This document shows, piece by piece, positions 52,801-62,163 of a DNA stretch of 64,000 nt. The stretch's first letter is position 1; every line of letters starts with the position of its first letter. The translations under genes were made by a program, and so were the position numbers. The notes beneath the pieces are model-generated. The model saw only the letters and a list, made by a program, of their open reading frames with translations. It was not told the DNA's origin and did not search any database. The DNA lies in the NCBI RefSeq assembly GCF_004345645.1, contig NZ_SLWS01000002.1, positions 1,269,245-1,333,244 of the forward strand, in the 5' to 3' direction. Source of the DNA: Actinocrispum wychmicini (GTDB lineage Bacteria; Actinomycetota; Actinomycetes; Mycobacteriales; Pseudonocardiaceae).

Positions 52801-53517
52801 GCACGAGTGGACAGCACTTCGGCGAGCCCGACGCGGGCCTGCTCGACGTCGGATCGGCGTCGAGCCACCACATCAGCCGCGGCTCTCGCGTGCGTACGCA
52901 GGTAAGTGGTGTAGCTGGCGAGGAACGCGGACGCCGCGTTGTCGGCCCGCACCAGACCTTCCAGGGTGCGCTGCACCGCTTCCATGTCGTCGAACGACCG
53001 GGCCGCCTCGGTGATCAGCTCGTCGTCCAACGGCCGCAACCCGTCCGACAGGGTCCGGGAAAGCCCTTTGGGGTCACTGCGCCACGAGCTGCTTGCGGGT
53101 CAGCGGGCGGTCGTCCAGGCCGAGCAGCGAGAAATCCACGCCGACCCGGCCGTCGACGACGAAGTACCACCGGGTGACCTTGTCGTTGTGCCGCTGGGCC
53201 CGCAGCCCGACGCCGACTGTCACGGCCTCGCCCGAGCTGTGCCCGAACTCCAGCCACACGTAGGCGTGCGCGGTCTCCTGCTTGCGGTACAGCAGGTTCG
53301 ACTTCATCGTGCGGTCCTCGCCCGCGAACGGGTTGAGCCGGCGCGGCTCGATCCGGCCGTCCAGGACGAACGGGAACAACACCTCCAGGGCCTTGGTCTT
53401 GCCCGAGCCGTTCGGGCCGCGCAACACCAGCCGGCCGTCGGCGAAGACGAACTCCTCGTCCCGGTAGTCCCACAGGTTGACGACACCGGCGCGAACCGGC
53501 CGAAATCGTCCACTGTG
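49812..53517 (-). pseudogene. jetC: Wadjet type II SMC-like ATPase JetC, out-of-frame deletion
   Basis: The N-terminal part (from about 53517, RFRPVRAGVVNLWDYRDEEF) carries Walker A GPNGSGKT and runs to LTRKQLVAQ followed by TGA (53074-53076). The frame then shifts: GDPKGLSRTLSDGLRPLDDE resumes one frame over and continues to 49812 with the signature LSGGEQSVSLHLPL and Walker B LLALDEAF, plus long coiled-coil arms. Intact JetC proteins have about 45 residues between these segments. So a deletion of about 140 bp, not a multiple of three, has broken the gene. The C-terminal fragment has a possible TTG start (53039). Confidence 0.85.
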
Positions 53518-54479
53518 TACAGATAGGTCCGTCACGGGTCGGCATCGCCATCCTGGCCAGCGGCGACGCGTCCAGGTCGTCGATCCGGTCCGCGATCTCC
53601 CCGATGAGCAGCAACGCCGCCTGGGCCACCGTGCCCGTCCCAGGGAATCGCACGTCCGAGAACGCGCCCGAGGTGTCCAGCAACGCGACGCCTTCCGCGC
53701 GCCGCTCGGAGGGTAGGCCGGTGAGCCGTTCGATGTCGGCGACCGCATGCGGCCCGCGCAGGATGTTGGCGGCGTCATCCTCGAGCTCCGAGTAGTACGC
53801 CACCGGCCGCTCCACCAGGGCACGTCGGGCCCGGTGGCCCGCCTCCCGCCGTCGGGTGTCCCGGCTCGCCGCCGTCCACCGCGCCAGCAGCGACGTCACG
53901 CTCCGCAGGTGCTGCAGAACCCTGGTGGGCCGGTACACGGCGTGCACGACGTCACGGTCGATGTCGTACAGCGCCTCCCCGGAGTTCGGGTCGTCGGCCC
54001 AGCGGCGTGCGCTGCCGTCAGCCAGCCGCAACGCGCCGCGCGCCGCCAGCCACGCCACGGCGTCCACGAACGCGGCCCGGTCACTGGCCCGCTCGGTGGA
54101 CAGGCCCCCTGGTCGCGTCGGCCGCGACCGCGTCGGCCAGCTCGGACAACGCGATCTGGGTGCCGGAGCGGCCCAACGCGGCCAGGGTCAGCGCCAGGTA
54201 GGCATAGCGCCGCCGGTCGAACGGGCGGTCGGTCTGGGTGCGGGCCGGCTGGGTCGGGTCGAGACCGTCCATCACGCGCAGCAGCCGCGCGGTCGACGGG
54301 GACAGCTCCAGCCGGTAGCCGAAGGCGTCAGCGAGGTCCGAGCGCAGCTCAGTGGCCCACCGACGGACCAGGGGCAGGCTGTCGGGGTCCGGATAGGTCT
54401 CGGTGATCACCGGGTGGGCCAGCACGGTCCGGACGGCCCGCTGGTACGAGGCGAGTTCGAAGGTCGGGATCTCGATCAC
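53518..54479 (-). pseudogene. jetB: Wadjet type II JetB (DUF2398), frameshifted and 3'-truncated
   Basis: The first 125 codons (VIEIPTFELASYQRAVRTVL, then FDRRRYAYLALTLAALGRS) match the N-terminus of TIGR02678/DUF2398. At a run of five C on the plus strand (54105-54109) the frame breaks; LSTERASDRAAFVDAVAWLA continues in another frame through YYSELEDDAANILRGPHAV to PLARMAMPTRD. The usual C-terminal 100 or so residues are missing, and the sequence runs straight into the JetC N-terminus. The GTG start overlaps the jetA stop. JetB is the KITE-like subunit of the SMC complex. Confidence 0.85.
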
Positions 54480-55189
54480 CGCGGCGTCACCACCAGCGCC
54501 AGACGATCCAGGTGCAGGATTTCCCGAACAGTGCGCACCACGGTGGACACCGGGTGCGGGCGCAAGGTCAGCCGTACACCGTACGCGGATCCGCTGCCGC
54601 CGACCGCGCCCGACACCGCGACCCGGGCGGCCAACGCCAGGTCCAGCAGGCCGAGCAGCAAGTCGGTCTCGGTGTCGTCCAGTACGCGCCCGTCCACACC
54701 GGCGGCCAACGACTCGGCGGCGGCGGCGGTCATGGCCTGGCGTTCGGCGAGCTGGCGCTCCCGCAGCCGACGGCGGCCCGCGTCGTTGCGTTCCACCCGG
54801 GCAGGCGCGCCCGGCTTGGCCGACTTCCCGTAGCCCGCCTGGGAGAACTGGTAGACGTAGTGCCGGTTGCGATATTCGGACAAGGTCGCCGCGCGGGCGC
54901 CGTCGTAGCTGCGTTCCAGCACGTGCCAGCCGTGGAGCTGGTCGAGCAACGGCGTGAGCTCACCACTGACGGACGGCATTTCCGGATGCTCGGCCGTCAG
55001 TTCGGTCAGGTTCGCCGCGACCTCACTGGCGTGCAACAGGACCACGTAGTTCGCGCGGGCGTGCTCGAACGCCCGCAACACCCACAGGTAGTCGACGCGC
55101 TTGTCCGCCGCCGCGAAGTTGAACAGCCGCAGCCGGTCGTCCAGCTCAAAGGCCCCGATGCTGAACACGGACCCGTGGTCGTCGACCAT
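54476..55189 (-). CDS. jetA: Wadjet type II JetA (DUF2397) with large internal in-frame deletion
   Basis: 237 residues, where intact relatives are about 480-500. Residues 1-121 match the N-terminal domain (LFNFAAADKRVDYLWVLRAF to YRNRHYVYQFSQAGYG), then the sequence jumps directly to the C-terminal domain (KPGAPARVERNDAGRRRLRE, then VDGRVLDDTETDLLLGLLDL). About 250 central residues are absent, with the frame kept. JetA is the kleisin-like subunit that links JetC heads; this shortened form is unlikely to bridge them. Start ATG 55189; a GTGA overlap connects it to jetB. Confidence 0.85.
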   Translation of the reverse strand: MVDDHGSVFSIGAFELDDRLRLFNFAAADKRVDYLWVLRAFEHARANYVVLLHASEVAANLTELTAEHPEMPSVSGELTPLLDQLHGWHVLERSYDGARAATLSEYRNRHYVYQFSQAGYGKSAKPGAPARVERNDAGRRRLRERQLAERQAMTAAAAESLAAGVDGRVLDDTETDLLLGLLDLALAARVAVSGAVGGSGSAYGVRLTLRPHPVSTVVRTVREILHLDRLALVVTPR

Positions 55190-55229
55190 TTATCGCCCCC
55201 CGCCTGGCGATCCTACGGTCTGTGCCGAT

Positions 55230-56333
55230 TCACGCCAGTTGTCTTGCGGGGGTGAGCATGTCCGGCAGGGGTGCCAGGCGGCGGCCCACTTCCTTGTAGG
55301 CGACGAGGCCGACGACCGCGACGGCGTACAGGAAGAAGGCGTCCCCGATCAGGTTCTGCCAGCCCGTCCAGGGTTGGACCGGGAACCACCAGTGCGGGGC
55401 CAGCACGAAGACCACCGCGCCGGTCGCCGCCAACACGCGATAACCGTTGCCGGCGAGGGCCAGCAGCAGCGGCACACACCAAACCCAGTGATGCGACCAG
55501 GAAATCGGCGACAGCAACAACATCGCCACCGCGTTCAGGCTGAACGCCAGCGTCGGCTCCACTCGGCGCATGGCCATCACCGTGCAGGTCAGCACCGCGA
55601 CCGCCAGGGCGAGCCACACCCCGGTGCCCAGGCCGAGCCGGGCCAGGACGCCGTGGATCGACTGGTTCGCCAGGTAGTCGGTTCCGACTTTCTCGTTGGT
55701 GTGGAAGACCGCGAAGGTCCAGAACTTGATCGATGTGTTCCAGGTCAGCAGGAAACCGACCGCGGTGGCCGCCAGGAACGACAGAACCGTGGTGACCGAC
55801 GCCCGAAAGTCGCGGCGGAGCAGGAAGAACAGGATGAAGGCGGCCGGGGTGAGCTTGATCGCCGCGGCCAGGCCGACCAGGACTCCCCTGGGCCAGTGGG
55901 GTTTCCTGACCAGACAGTCGGCGGCCACCATGGCCATCAGGATCACGTTGATCTGGCCGTAGTCCAGGGTGGACCGGATCGGCTCGATCAGCAGCGCCAA
56001 GGGCAGCAGGGCCATCCACTTCAGCGACTTGCCGAGGGAGCTGAGCACCACCGCCAAGGTGAGCGCGGTCAGCGCGACCGTGGCCACGATCAACAGGACG
56101 TTCGCCAGCGCGAACGGAATCACCGTCATCGGGGCCATCAGCACCGCGGAAATCGGCGGATAGATGAACGGCAGCGGGATTCCCACCTGGGTTTTCGGGA
56201 GCGTTCCGTAGAGGTCGCCACCGTCCAGCCAGGCCTGCACGCCCAACCGGTAGACCTCCAGGTCGATCCGGTAGCCGATACGCAGATACCAGGCTGTCAC
56301 CAGGATGGTGGCAGTCCACGTGAAAACGCGCAT
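55230..56333 (-). CDS. Membrane glycosyltransferase, GT87-like
   Basis: 367 residues with about nine hydrophobic segments. The N-terminal loop RIDLEVYRLGVQAWLDGGDL has the conserved acidic residue, and RSTLDYGQINVILMAMVAAD (the DYGQIN motif) is the hallmark of GT87/DUF2029 polyprenyl-linked sugar transferases, including mannosyltransferases such as PimE. It should transfer a sugar from a polyprenyl phosphate on the outer face of the membrane. It is divergent from the sigma gene. The acceptor is unknown. Confidence 0.85.
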   Translation of the reverse strand: MRVFTWTATILVTAWYLRIGYRIDLEVYRLGVQAWLDGGDLYGTLPKTQVGIPLPFIYPPISAVLMAPMTVIPFALANVLLIVATVALTALTLAVVLSSLGKSLKWMALLPLALLIEPIRSTLDYGQINVILMAMVAADCLVRKPHWPRGVLVGLAAAIKLTPAAFILFFLLRRDFRASVTTVLSFLAATAVGFLLTWNTSIKFWTFAVFHTNEKVGTDYLANQSIHGVLARLGLGTGVWLALAVAVLTCTVMAMRRVEPTLAFSLNAVAMLLLSPISWSHHWVWCVPLLLALAGNGYRVLAATGAVVFVLAPHWWFPVQPWTGWQNLIGDAFFLYAVAVVGLVAYKEVGRRLAPLPDMLTPARQLA

Positions 56334-56512
56334 ATCCCCTACGTCTACACAGGTCCGGTGCGCAAGATGGTAAAGATGCGACTTATGTGCAACTTATCAC
56401 CCCAGGGCAACCACATGACGCCGCGGGCCCTGCGCGGAACCATTGGGCCTCGGCCGGTGTAGCAAGAGTAAGCACCTGAGGCGAGGAGCCGCAAACGGAA
56501 GACGACGAGGCC

Positions 56513-57037
56513 GTGCGCCGGGCACGTGCCGGCGACCTTGACGCGTACGCCGTCCTGGTCGCCCGGTACAGCACGGCCGCGCACCGGACCGCGTACCTTC
56601 TCGGCGCCGGCGACGACGCCAAGGACGTGGTGCAGGACGCGTTCGTGAAGGGCTTCCGCGGGCTCGGGTCGTTCCGGGACGGCTCCGGGTTCCGGCCGTG
56701 GCTGTTGCAGATAGTCGCCAACGAGACACGGAACCTGCACAGGTCACAGCGCAGGCGGGGGACCTACGAGCTGCGCCTGGCGACCATGACGGACACCGTC
56801 GACCACCGGGACCCGGCGTCAGTGGCCCTGGTGGACGCCACCCGCACCGCGTTGCTCGACGCGGTGAAGACACTGCCGGAGAAGGACCGGCTCGTGGTCA
56901 CCTGCCGGTACCTGCTGGACATGACCGAGGCAGAGACCGCGCAAACGCTTGGCATGGCCCGCGGCACGGTCAAGTCGCGGCTGTCCCGGGCGCTGAAACG
57001 GCTCCGCCCGATGCTGGAGGGGGTGGCTGATGACTGA
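56513..57037 (+). CDS. ECF sigma factor
   Basis: 174 residues. Region 2 is RRARAGDLDAYAVLVARYST with ARYSTAAHRTAYLL and DDAKDVVQDAFVKGF; region 4 is LPEKDRLVVTCRYLLDMTEAE with GMARGTVKSRLSRALKRL. This is a complete ECF (sigma-70 family) factor. The GTG at 56513 is the first possible start: the frame extends upstream (EPQTEDDEA) for ten codons without an ATG, GTG or TTG, so the true start may be non-canonical. It overlaps the next gene by 8 nt. Target promoters are not visible. Confidence 0.88.
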   Translation: MRRARAGDLDAYAVLVARYSTAAHRTAYLLGAGDDAKDVVQDAFVKGFRGLGSFRDGSGFRPWLLQIVANETRNLHRSQRRRGTYELRLATMTDTVDHRDPASVALVDATRTALLDAVKTLPEKDRLVVTCRYLLDMTEAETAQTLGMARGTVKSRLSRALKRLRPMLEGVADD

Positions 57038-57737
57038 CGACCAGCTCGAAGCCGCCCTCCGCGACCTCGGCACGCACATCGACGTACCGGACACGCCCGA
57101 CGTCACGGCGTCGGTCACCGCACGGCTCAGCGTCAGGGAACGCCGTACATGGAAGCTACGGCCGGTGCTCACGACTGTGCTCGCCCTTCTTCTCGCGTTC
57201 GCCCTCGCCCTCGCGGTGTCACCGGACGTACGCGCCGGTGTCTCGCATCTGCTGCGGTTCGCCGGGATCGAGTTCCGGTCCGATCCGCCACCCCCGATCA
57301 CCCCAGCGCCGACTACCACCGCTACCCCCACGCTGGCGCCCGGCGAACGCGTCGTGCCCCTGGACGAAGCGCGCGGGAAGTTCCCGGTCATCGTGCCGAA
57401 GGCCCTTGGCCAGCCGAACGAGGTGCACGTCACCGAGACCTCGGTCTCCCTGCTGTACGACAACGCCAGGGTGGACGAGTTCAACGGCGGGATCAGCATG
57501 GTCATGGCGAAGTTCGTCACCGCGGACCAGCTGGAGCGGATCAAGGTGAACGGGGTCGACGGCTACTGGGTGAACGGCCCGCACGAGGTGATCTACGACG
57601 ATCCCCGCGGCTACACCCGGACCGGGACCGCGCGGATGTCGGCGAAGACCCTGATCTGGCAGGTGGGGACGACCACGCTGCGACTGGAGGGCGACTTCAC
57701 CCGGGAGCGGGCTGTTTCGATCGCCGAGAACGGGTAG
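57030..57737 (+). CDS. Membrane protein coupled to ECF sigma (anti-sigma-like)
   Basis: 235 residues. An acidic N-terminal domain (MTDDQLEAALRDLGTHIDVP), one membrane helix (about 46-64, LTTVLALLLAFALALAVSP), a Pro/Thr-rich linker, and an extracytoplasmic domain ending at residue 235. Overlap with the sigma gene and single-span topology support an anti-sigma factor, but there is no HxxxCxxC zinc motif. Its stop overlaps the convergent membrane gene by 41 bp. Confidence 0.65.
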   Translation: MTDDQLEAALRDLGTHIDVPDTPDVTASVTARLSVRERRTWKLRPVLTTVLALLLAFALALAVSPDVRAGVSHLLRFAGIEFRSDPPPPITPAPTTTATPTLAPGERVVPLDEARGKFPVIVPKALGQPNEVHVTETSVSLLYDNARVDEFNGGISMVMAKFVTADQLERIKVNGVDGYWVNGPHEVIYDDPRGYTRTGTARMSAKTLIWQVGTTTLRLEGDFTRERAVSIAENG

Positions 57738-59145
57738 TTCGTCTGTACGCCTTGGGCGACGCCGTGATCCCGACACCGGCCGTGCGGGACGGCCGGCTGT
57801 CCGGGTTGCGGACGAGTGATGGCGTTTGGACCAGCGCGGCCAACACGCCGCAGAACAACGCGATCGTCTGGTGCTTGACACCTTCGATGCCTTCGCCGAG
57901 CGCGGCGATCAGGAACTGGCTGGCAGCCGTTCCCAGCAACAGGAACACGGCAACCGCGATCTCTCTGCGACGACGCCACAATCGCACCCCGCCCCACGCG
58001 GTCAGACCCCACAACGGCACGAGTAGGAACAGCCCCAGCGGAGCCACCAGGCCGGCGAGCCCGGAGATCACCGGTACCCGGTACTCCCGTGCTCCCGGTG
58101 GTTCGCCGGCGTTCGCGGCGAAGCTGCCGAGGTTGGCCGGGCGTGCGGTGAGCTGGTCCTGGGCGCCGCGCTGCAGGATCGCCAACGTCCGGCCGGGATG
58201 CTGGACGTAGTACCTGATCAGGTTCGTGGTGACGATCTTGTCCCGGTACCGCTGGTATTCCGGGTCGTACTGGGCGGAGTTCGAGGCCCAGAAGTTGGTG
58301 CCGACATATCGCTCGAACGACGCCGGCAGCCCGAGATCCGCGAGGTCGGCGCGGGTGTCGCCGCTGCCGTCCAGGATGCTGTCGAAGATCGCGTGGTACG
58401 CGTTCGCCTCGCGGTATTCGCTCCCCGCGGACGCACCACCGACCTGTGTCAACACGGTGCCGGCGCTCACGGTGACGATCACGGCCACCGGCAGCACCCA
58501 TCGCTTCGCCCAGTGCGACAACAGCATCGCCAGGATCAGCAACGGCAGGATGACCAAGGTCTGGGCTTTCGCGTTGATGGCGATCAGCGCGCCGACGACC
58601 GTGACGGCCGCGCCGAAGTACCGCCAGCGCTGCATCATCAACAGGCCGCCGACAAGCATGAGAATGCCGATGAACGCCGCGCCTTCGCTCAGCACGGAGG
58701 CGAAGTACCCGAAGAACGCCGAATCGGCGACGACGAGTAGCAACAGGACAGTCGCGACGACCTGCCAGCGCGTCGTCAACCTGAGGCCGAGGACCGTCAA
58801 CGCGATCCCCAGAGCCGCCAGCACACAACACAGGACACCCAGGACGACCAGGTCGACCGCGGAGTCGAGACCGAACAGCCGGCCCAGCCACTGCGCGGCC
58901 CGGTCCAGCCACAGCTGGCTGGTGACGTACAGGCTGGAGCACGGCGGTGCGGCCGGGTAGTCGAACTGGACGAACCTCTCGGTCAGGCGGGCCGGATCGT
59001 TGACGCCCAGCCGGCACAACAGCCGCCAGCCGTCGCCGTTGTCCGCGATGCCCACGGGCTTGGGCACCAGGAACCGGAACAGCAGAACGGCGAGCGAGGT
59101 GGCGAACACCCCGCTCGCGGTCCGGAGGCTCTGGATACGCGGCAC
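57697..59145 (-). CDS. Polytopic membrane protein, probable glycosyltransferase
   Basis: 482 residues with about ten hydrophobic segments, the largest extracytoplasmic loop being in the C-terminal half. The first loop has IADNGDGWRLLCRLG, with acidic residues as in GT-C enzymes; this resembles WsfD-like hexose transferases, from memory. The C-terminal tail is basic. It converges on the anti-sigma-like gene, overlapping it by 41 bp, and ends 9 bp from glnE on the same strand. Substrate unknown; the transferase call is tentative. Confidence 0.6.
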   Translation of the reverse strand: MPRIQSLRTASGVFATSLAVLLFRFLVPKPVGIADNGDGWRLLCRLGVNDPARLTERFVQFDYPAAPPCSSLYVTSQLWLDRAAQWLGRLFGLDSAVDLVVLGVLCCVLAALGIALTVLGLRLTTRWQVVATVLLLLVVADSAFFGYFASVLSEGAAFIGILMLVGGLLMMQRWRYFGAAVTVVGALIAINAKAQTLVILPLLILAMLLSHWAKRWVLPVAVIVTVSAGTVLTQVGGASAGSEYREANAYHAIFDSILDGSGDTRADLADLGLPASFERYVGTNFWASNSAQYDPEYQRYRDKIVTTNLIRYYVQHPGRTLAILQRGAQDQLTARPANLGSFAANAGEPPGAREYRVPVISGLAGLVAPLGLFLLVPLWGLTAWGGVRLWRRRREIAVAVFLLLGTAASQFLIAALGEGIEGVKHQTIALFCGVLAALVQTPSLVRNPDSRPSRTAGVGITASPKAYRRTTRSRRSKQPAPG

Positions 59146-59154
59146 TTGCGAAAC

Positions 59155-62091
59155 CTAGGCGTAGAAGATTCGTTCCACAACGGCCCTTGTTCGCCGGGTG
59201 GTCCGCCGGTAGCTGTCCAGGAACTCGCCGGGGTCGGCGTCCCGCGGGTAGCCGAGCGCGTTCGCCACCGCGGCAAGTTCACGTCCGGACGTCGGCACTT
59301 GGTCAGTCGGCTTGCCACGCACCAAAGTGGCCGCGTTGCGCACACTCGTGGCCAGCACCCAGGCCGACCGGAGTTCCTCGGCGTCCTCGGCGGTGATCAA
59401 GCCCACGTCCACCGCGGCCACCAGCCCGTCGAGTGTCCGGGTGGTACGCAGCGAAGGCTCTTCATACGCGTGCTGCATCTGCAGCAACTGCACGGTCCAT
59501 TCGATGTCCGCCAGGCCGCCACGCCCGAGCTTCGTGTGGGTCGTCGGGTCGGCCCCGCGCGGCAACCGTTCGGTCTCCACCCGCGCCTTGATCCGGCGGA
59601 TCTCCCGGACAGCGGTCGCGTCCAAACCTCCTGCCGGATAACGGATCTCGTTGACCGACTCGAGAAAACGCGCGCCCAGCCGGTCGTCGCCGGCGACGAA
59701 GTCGGCCCGCAGCAAAGCCTGCGCCTCCCAGATCTCGCCCCACCGCCGGTAGTAGGCGACGTACGAGTCGAGCGTGCGCACGAGCGGCCCCTGCCTGCCT
59801 TGCGGCCGCAGGTCGACGTCCACTTCGAGCGCTGGATCCTGGCTGGGCGCACCGAGTTGCCGACGCATCGCCTCGGCGACCGCCGACGCGAACTTGACGG
59901 CTTCGTCGTCGCTGACGCCAGGAACGGGCTCGCACACGAACATGACGTCCGCGTCGGAGCCGTAGCCCAGTTCGTGACCGCCGAGCCGACCCATGCCGAT
60001 GATCGCGATGTTCGCCTTGGGCCAACCGCCTGCCTCCACGGACTTCTCCCGTTCAGCGGCGGCCAAAGCGGACTGCAGCACGGCGACCCACACGCTCGAC
60101 AACGCGTTGCACACCGCAGTCGTCTCCATGAGCCCCAGGAGGTCCGCGCACGCCACGCGCGCAAGCTCGTGCCGTCTCAACGACCGTGCCGCGGTCACCG
60201 CGCCGATGAGATCCCGATGGCGGCCTACGGCATTGCGCAGTGATGTGGCGACTTCGGCTGGGTCACGGCCAGCGAGTTCATCGGTGTGCGCGAGGAGCCG
60301 CAGCACCTCAGGCGCCCGCGCCAGCATGTCCGGGACGAGCTTCGACAGGCCGAGCAACTGCGCGAGCCGTTCCACGACCGCGCCTTCGTCCCGCAACAGC
60401 CGCAGATACCACGGTGTCGTCGCGAGCGCCTCGGACATCTTCCGGTACGACAGCAGGCCGCCGTCCGGATCAGGCGTGTGCGCAAGGAGATCCAGGATCA
60501 CGGGCAGCAACGCGCCCTGGATGGCGGCCCGCCGCGACACCCCTGACGTGAGGGCCTGGATGTGGTGCAAAGCGCCTTCCGGGCTGGTGAACCCCAGCGC
60601 GCCGAGCCTCGCCGCGGCTTCCACTGTGGTCAGGCGCAACGCTTCCGTCGGTACTTTCGCGACGGCGTCCAGCAACGGCCGGTAGAACAGCTTCTCGTGC
60701 AACCGTCGAACGCGGTTGGAGTGCCGCCGAAACTCCGACAGCAACACCTGTTCCTCCGCGCGGCCGCCATCGGGCCGTACGCCGGCCGCGCGCGCGAGCC
60801 AACGCAGGTCGCCTAGGTTGCTCTCGTCCGGAAACAGATGGGTGCGACGCAGCTTCTGCAGCTGCAGACGGTGTTCCAACGTACGCAGGAACCGGTACGA
60901 CTCACCCAACGCGGCCGCGTCCGCCCTGCCGACGTAACCGCCGGCGCCCAACGCTGTCAGAGCTGACGTGGTGGAACCCAGCCGCAGCCGTTCGTCGCTT
61001 CGGCCGTGCACCAACTGCAGCAGCTGCACGGCGAACTCGACGTCCCGCAGCCCGCCCCGGCCCAGCTTCAGCTCACGGTTGACCAGGTCGGCGGGCACGT
61101 GGTCCTCGACCCGGCGGCGCATCTGCTGCACGTCGGCCACGAACCCGTCCCGGTCGGCGGCCGTCCACACCATCGGCCGCACGACGTCCAGGTACCGCTC
61201 GCCCAGCTCGACGTCGCCGGCGACCGGACGGGCCTTGAGCAGGGCCTGGAACTCCCAGGTCCGCGCCCACCGCTTGTAGTACGCGGCGTGCCCGTCCAAG
61301 GTCCGCACGAGCGCGCCGGCCTTGCCTTCGGGGCGCAAAGCCGCGTCGACCTCGAAGCAGGCCGAGCCGGCCACGGTCATCATCCGGCTGGCCAACCGGG
61401 TGGCGATGTCCAGGTTGCCCTCACCGACGAACACGACGTCGACGTCGCTGACGTAGTTCAGTTCCCGGCCGCCGCACTTGCCCATCGCGATCACCGCGAG
61501 CTGCGCGTCCCGCCCGTCGATCTCGGCATGCGCGACCACCAACGCCGCCCGCAGTGCCTCCTCAGCCAGGTCTGTCAGCCGCGCGGTGACGTCTTCGAAG
61601 GCCGGCGCGTACAGCGTCGGCTCGACAAGGTGGCCCAGGTCGTCGGCGGCGATCTCCATCAACCGCGCCCGATACGCCTGCCTGAGGGCCCGTACCGCTT
61701 CGGGCCCGGTCAGTCCGTCGACCGCGGCGAGCAGATCCGGTGGCTCGGTGTCGTGCAGATCGTGCCATTCGTCCGGGTTGGCCACGAGGAAATCGGACAG
61801 CGCGGTGGACGCGCCGAGCACGGCGATCAGGCGTCCGCGCAGCGTGACGTCATCCCGGAGGGCGAGGTCGAGCGTGTCCCACGACCGTCCGACGGACTCA
61901 CGCAGCCGGTCGATCCCGCGCAGCGCGAGATCGGGGTCCGGGCTTCGGGAGAAGGCGGTCAGCATCGGCTCGACACCTCTCACCGGGCCGCCGTCGTTCC
62001 ACCATCCGGCGGCGCGAAGCTCGACGTCAGCACGGTCGTCCGTGAGCCCGAACCGGGCGGTGGACAGGACGGGACGAACGCGATCAGCCAT
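59155..62091 (-). CDS. glnE: Glutamine-synthetase adenylyltransferase/deadenylase GlnE
   Basis: 978 residues, normal for GlnE. Two nucleotidyltransferase domains are each marked by a GxSD-DxD pattern: the N-terminal one (about 210-225, NYVSDVDVVFVGEGN) is the deadenylase and the C-terminal one (about 710-725, GYGSDADVMFVCEP) adenylylates GlnA at its tyrosine. LGRGGLRDVEFAVQLLQLVHG and LGRGGLADIEWTVQLLQMQH repeat the same motif in each half. It modulates glutamine synthetase in response to nitrogen. Start ATG 62091. In mycobacteria it lies next to glnA1; here about 11 kb lies between them. Confidence 0.96.
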   Translation of the reverse strand: MADRVRPVLSTARFGLTDDRADVELRAAGWWNDGGPVRGVEPMLTAFSRSPDPDLALRGIDRLRESVGRSWDTLDLALRDDVTLRGRLIAVLGASTALSDFLVANPDEWHDLHDTEPPDLLAAVDGLTGPEAVRALRQAYRARLMEIAADDLGHLVEPTLYAPAFEDVTARLTDLAEEALRAALVVAHAEIDGRDAQLAVIAMGKCGGRELNYVSDVDVVFVGEGNLDIATRLASRMMTVAGSACFEVDAALRPEGKAGALVRTLDGHAAYYKRWARTWEFQALLKARPVAGDVELGERYLDVVRPMVWTAADRDGFVADVQQMRRRVEDHVPADLVNRELKLGRGGLRDVEFAVQLLQLVHGRSDERLRLGSTTSALTALGAGGYVGRADAAALGESYRFLRTLEHRLQLQKLRRTHLFPDESNLGDLRWLARAAGVRPDGGRAEEQVLLSEFRRHSNRVRRLHEKLFYRPLLDAVAKVPTEALRLTTVEAAARLGALGFTSPEGALHHIQALTSGVSRRAAIQGALLPVILDLLAHTPDPDGGLLSYRKMSEALATTPWYLRLLRDEGAVVERLAQLLGLSKLVPDMLARAPEVLRLLAHTDELAGRDPAEVATSLRNAVGRHRDLIGAVTAARSLRRHELARVACADLLGLMETTAVCNALSSVWVAVLQSALAAAEREKSVEAGGWPKANIAIIGMGRLGGHELGYGSDADVMFVCEPVPGVSDDEAVKFASAVAEAMRRQLGAPSQDPALEVDVDLRPQGRQGPLVRTLDSYVAYYRRWGEIWEAQALLRADFVAGDDRLGARFLESVNEIRYPAGGLDATAVREIRRIKARVETERLPRGADPTTHTKLGRGGLADIEWTVQLLQMQHAYEEPSLRTTRTLDGLVAAVDVGLITAEDAEELRSAWVLATSVRNAATLVRGKPTDQVPTSGRELAAVANALGYPRDADPGEFLDSYRRTTRRTRAVVERIFYA

Positions 62092-62163
62092 CGATCACGA
62101 ACCTACGCCACAACACGCGAACACCCCAGCCGGCAAAGCGACGCATGGCCACCGTTCCGGGCC

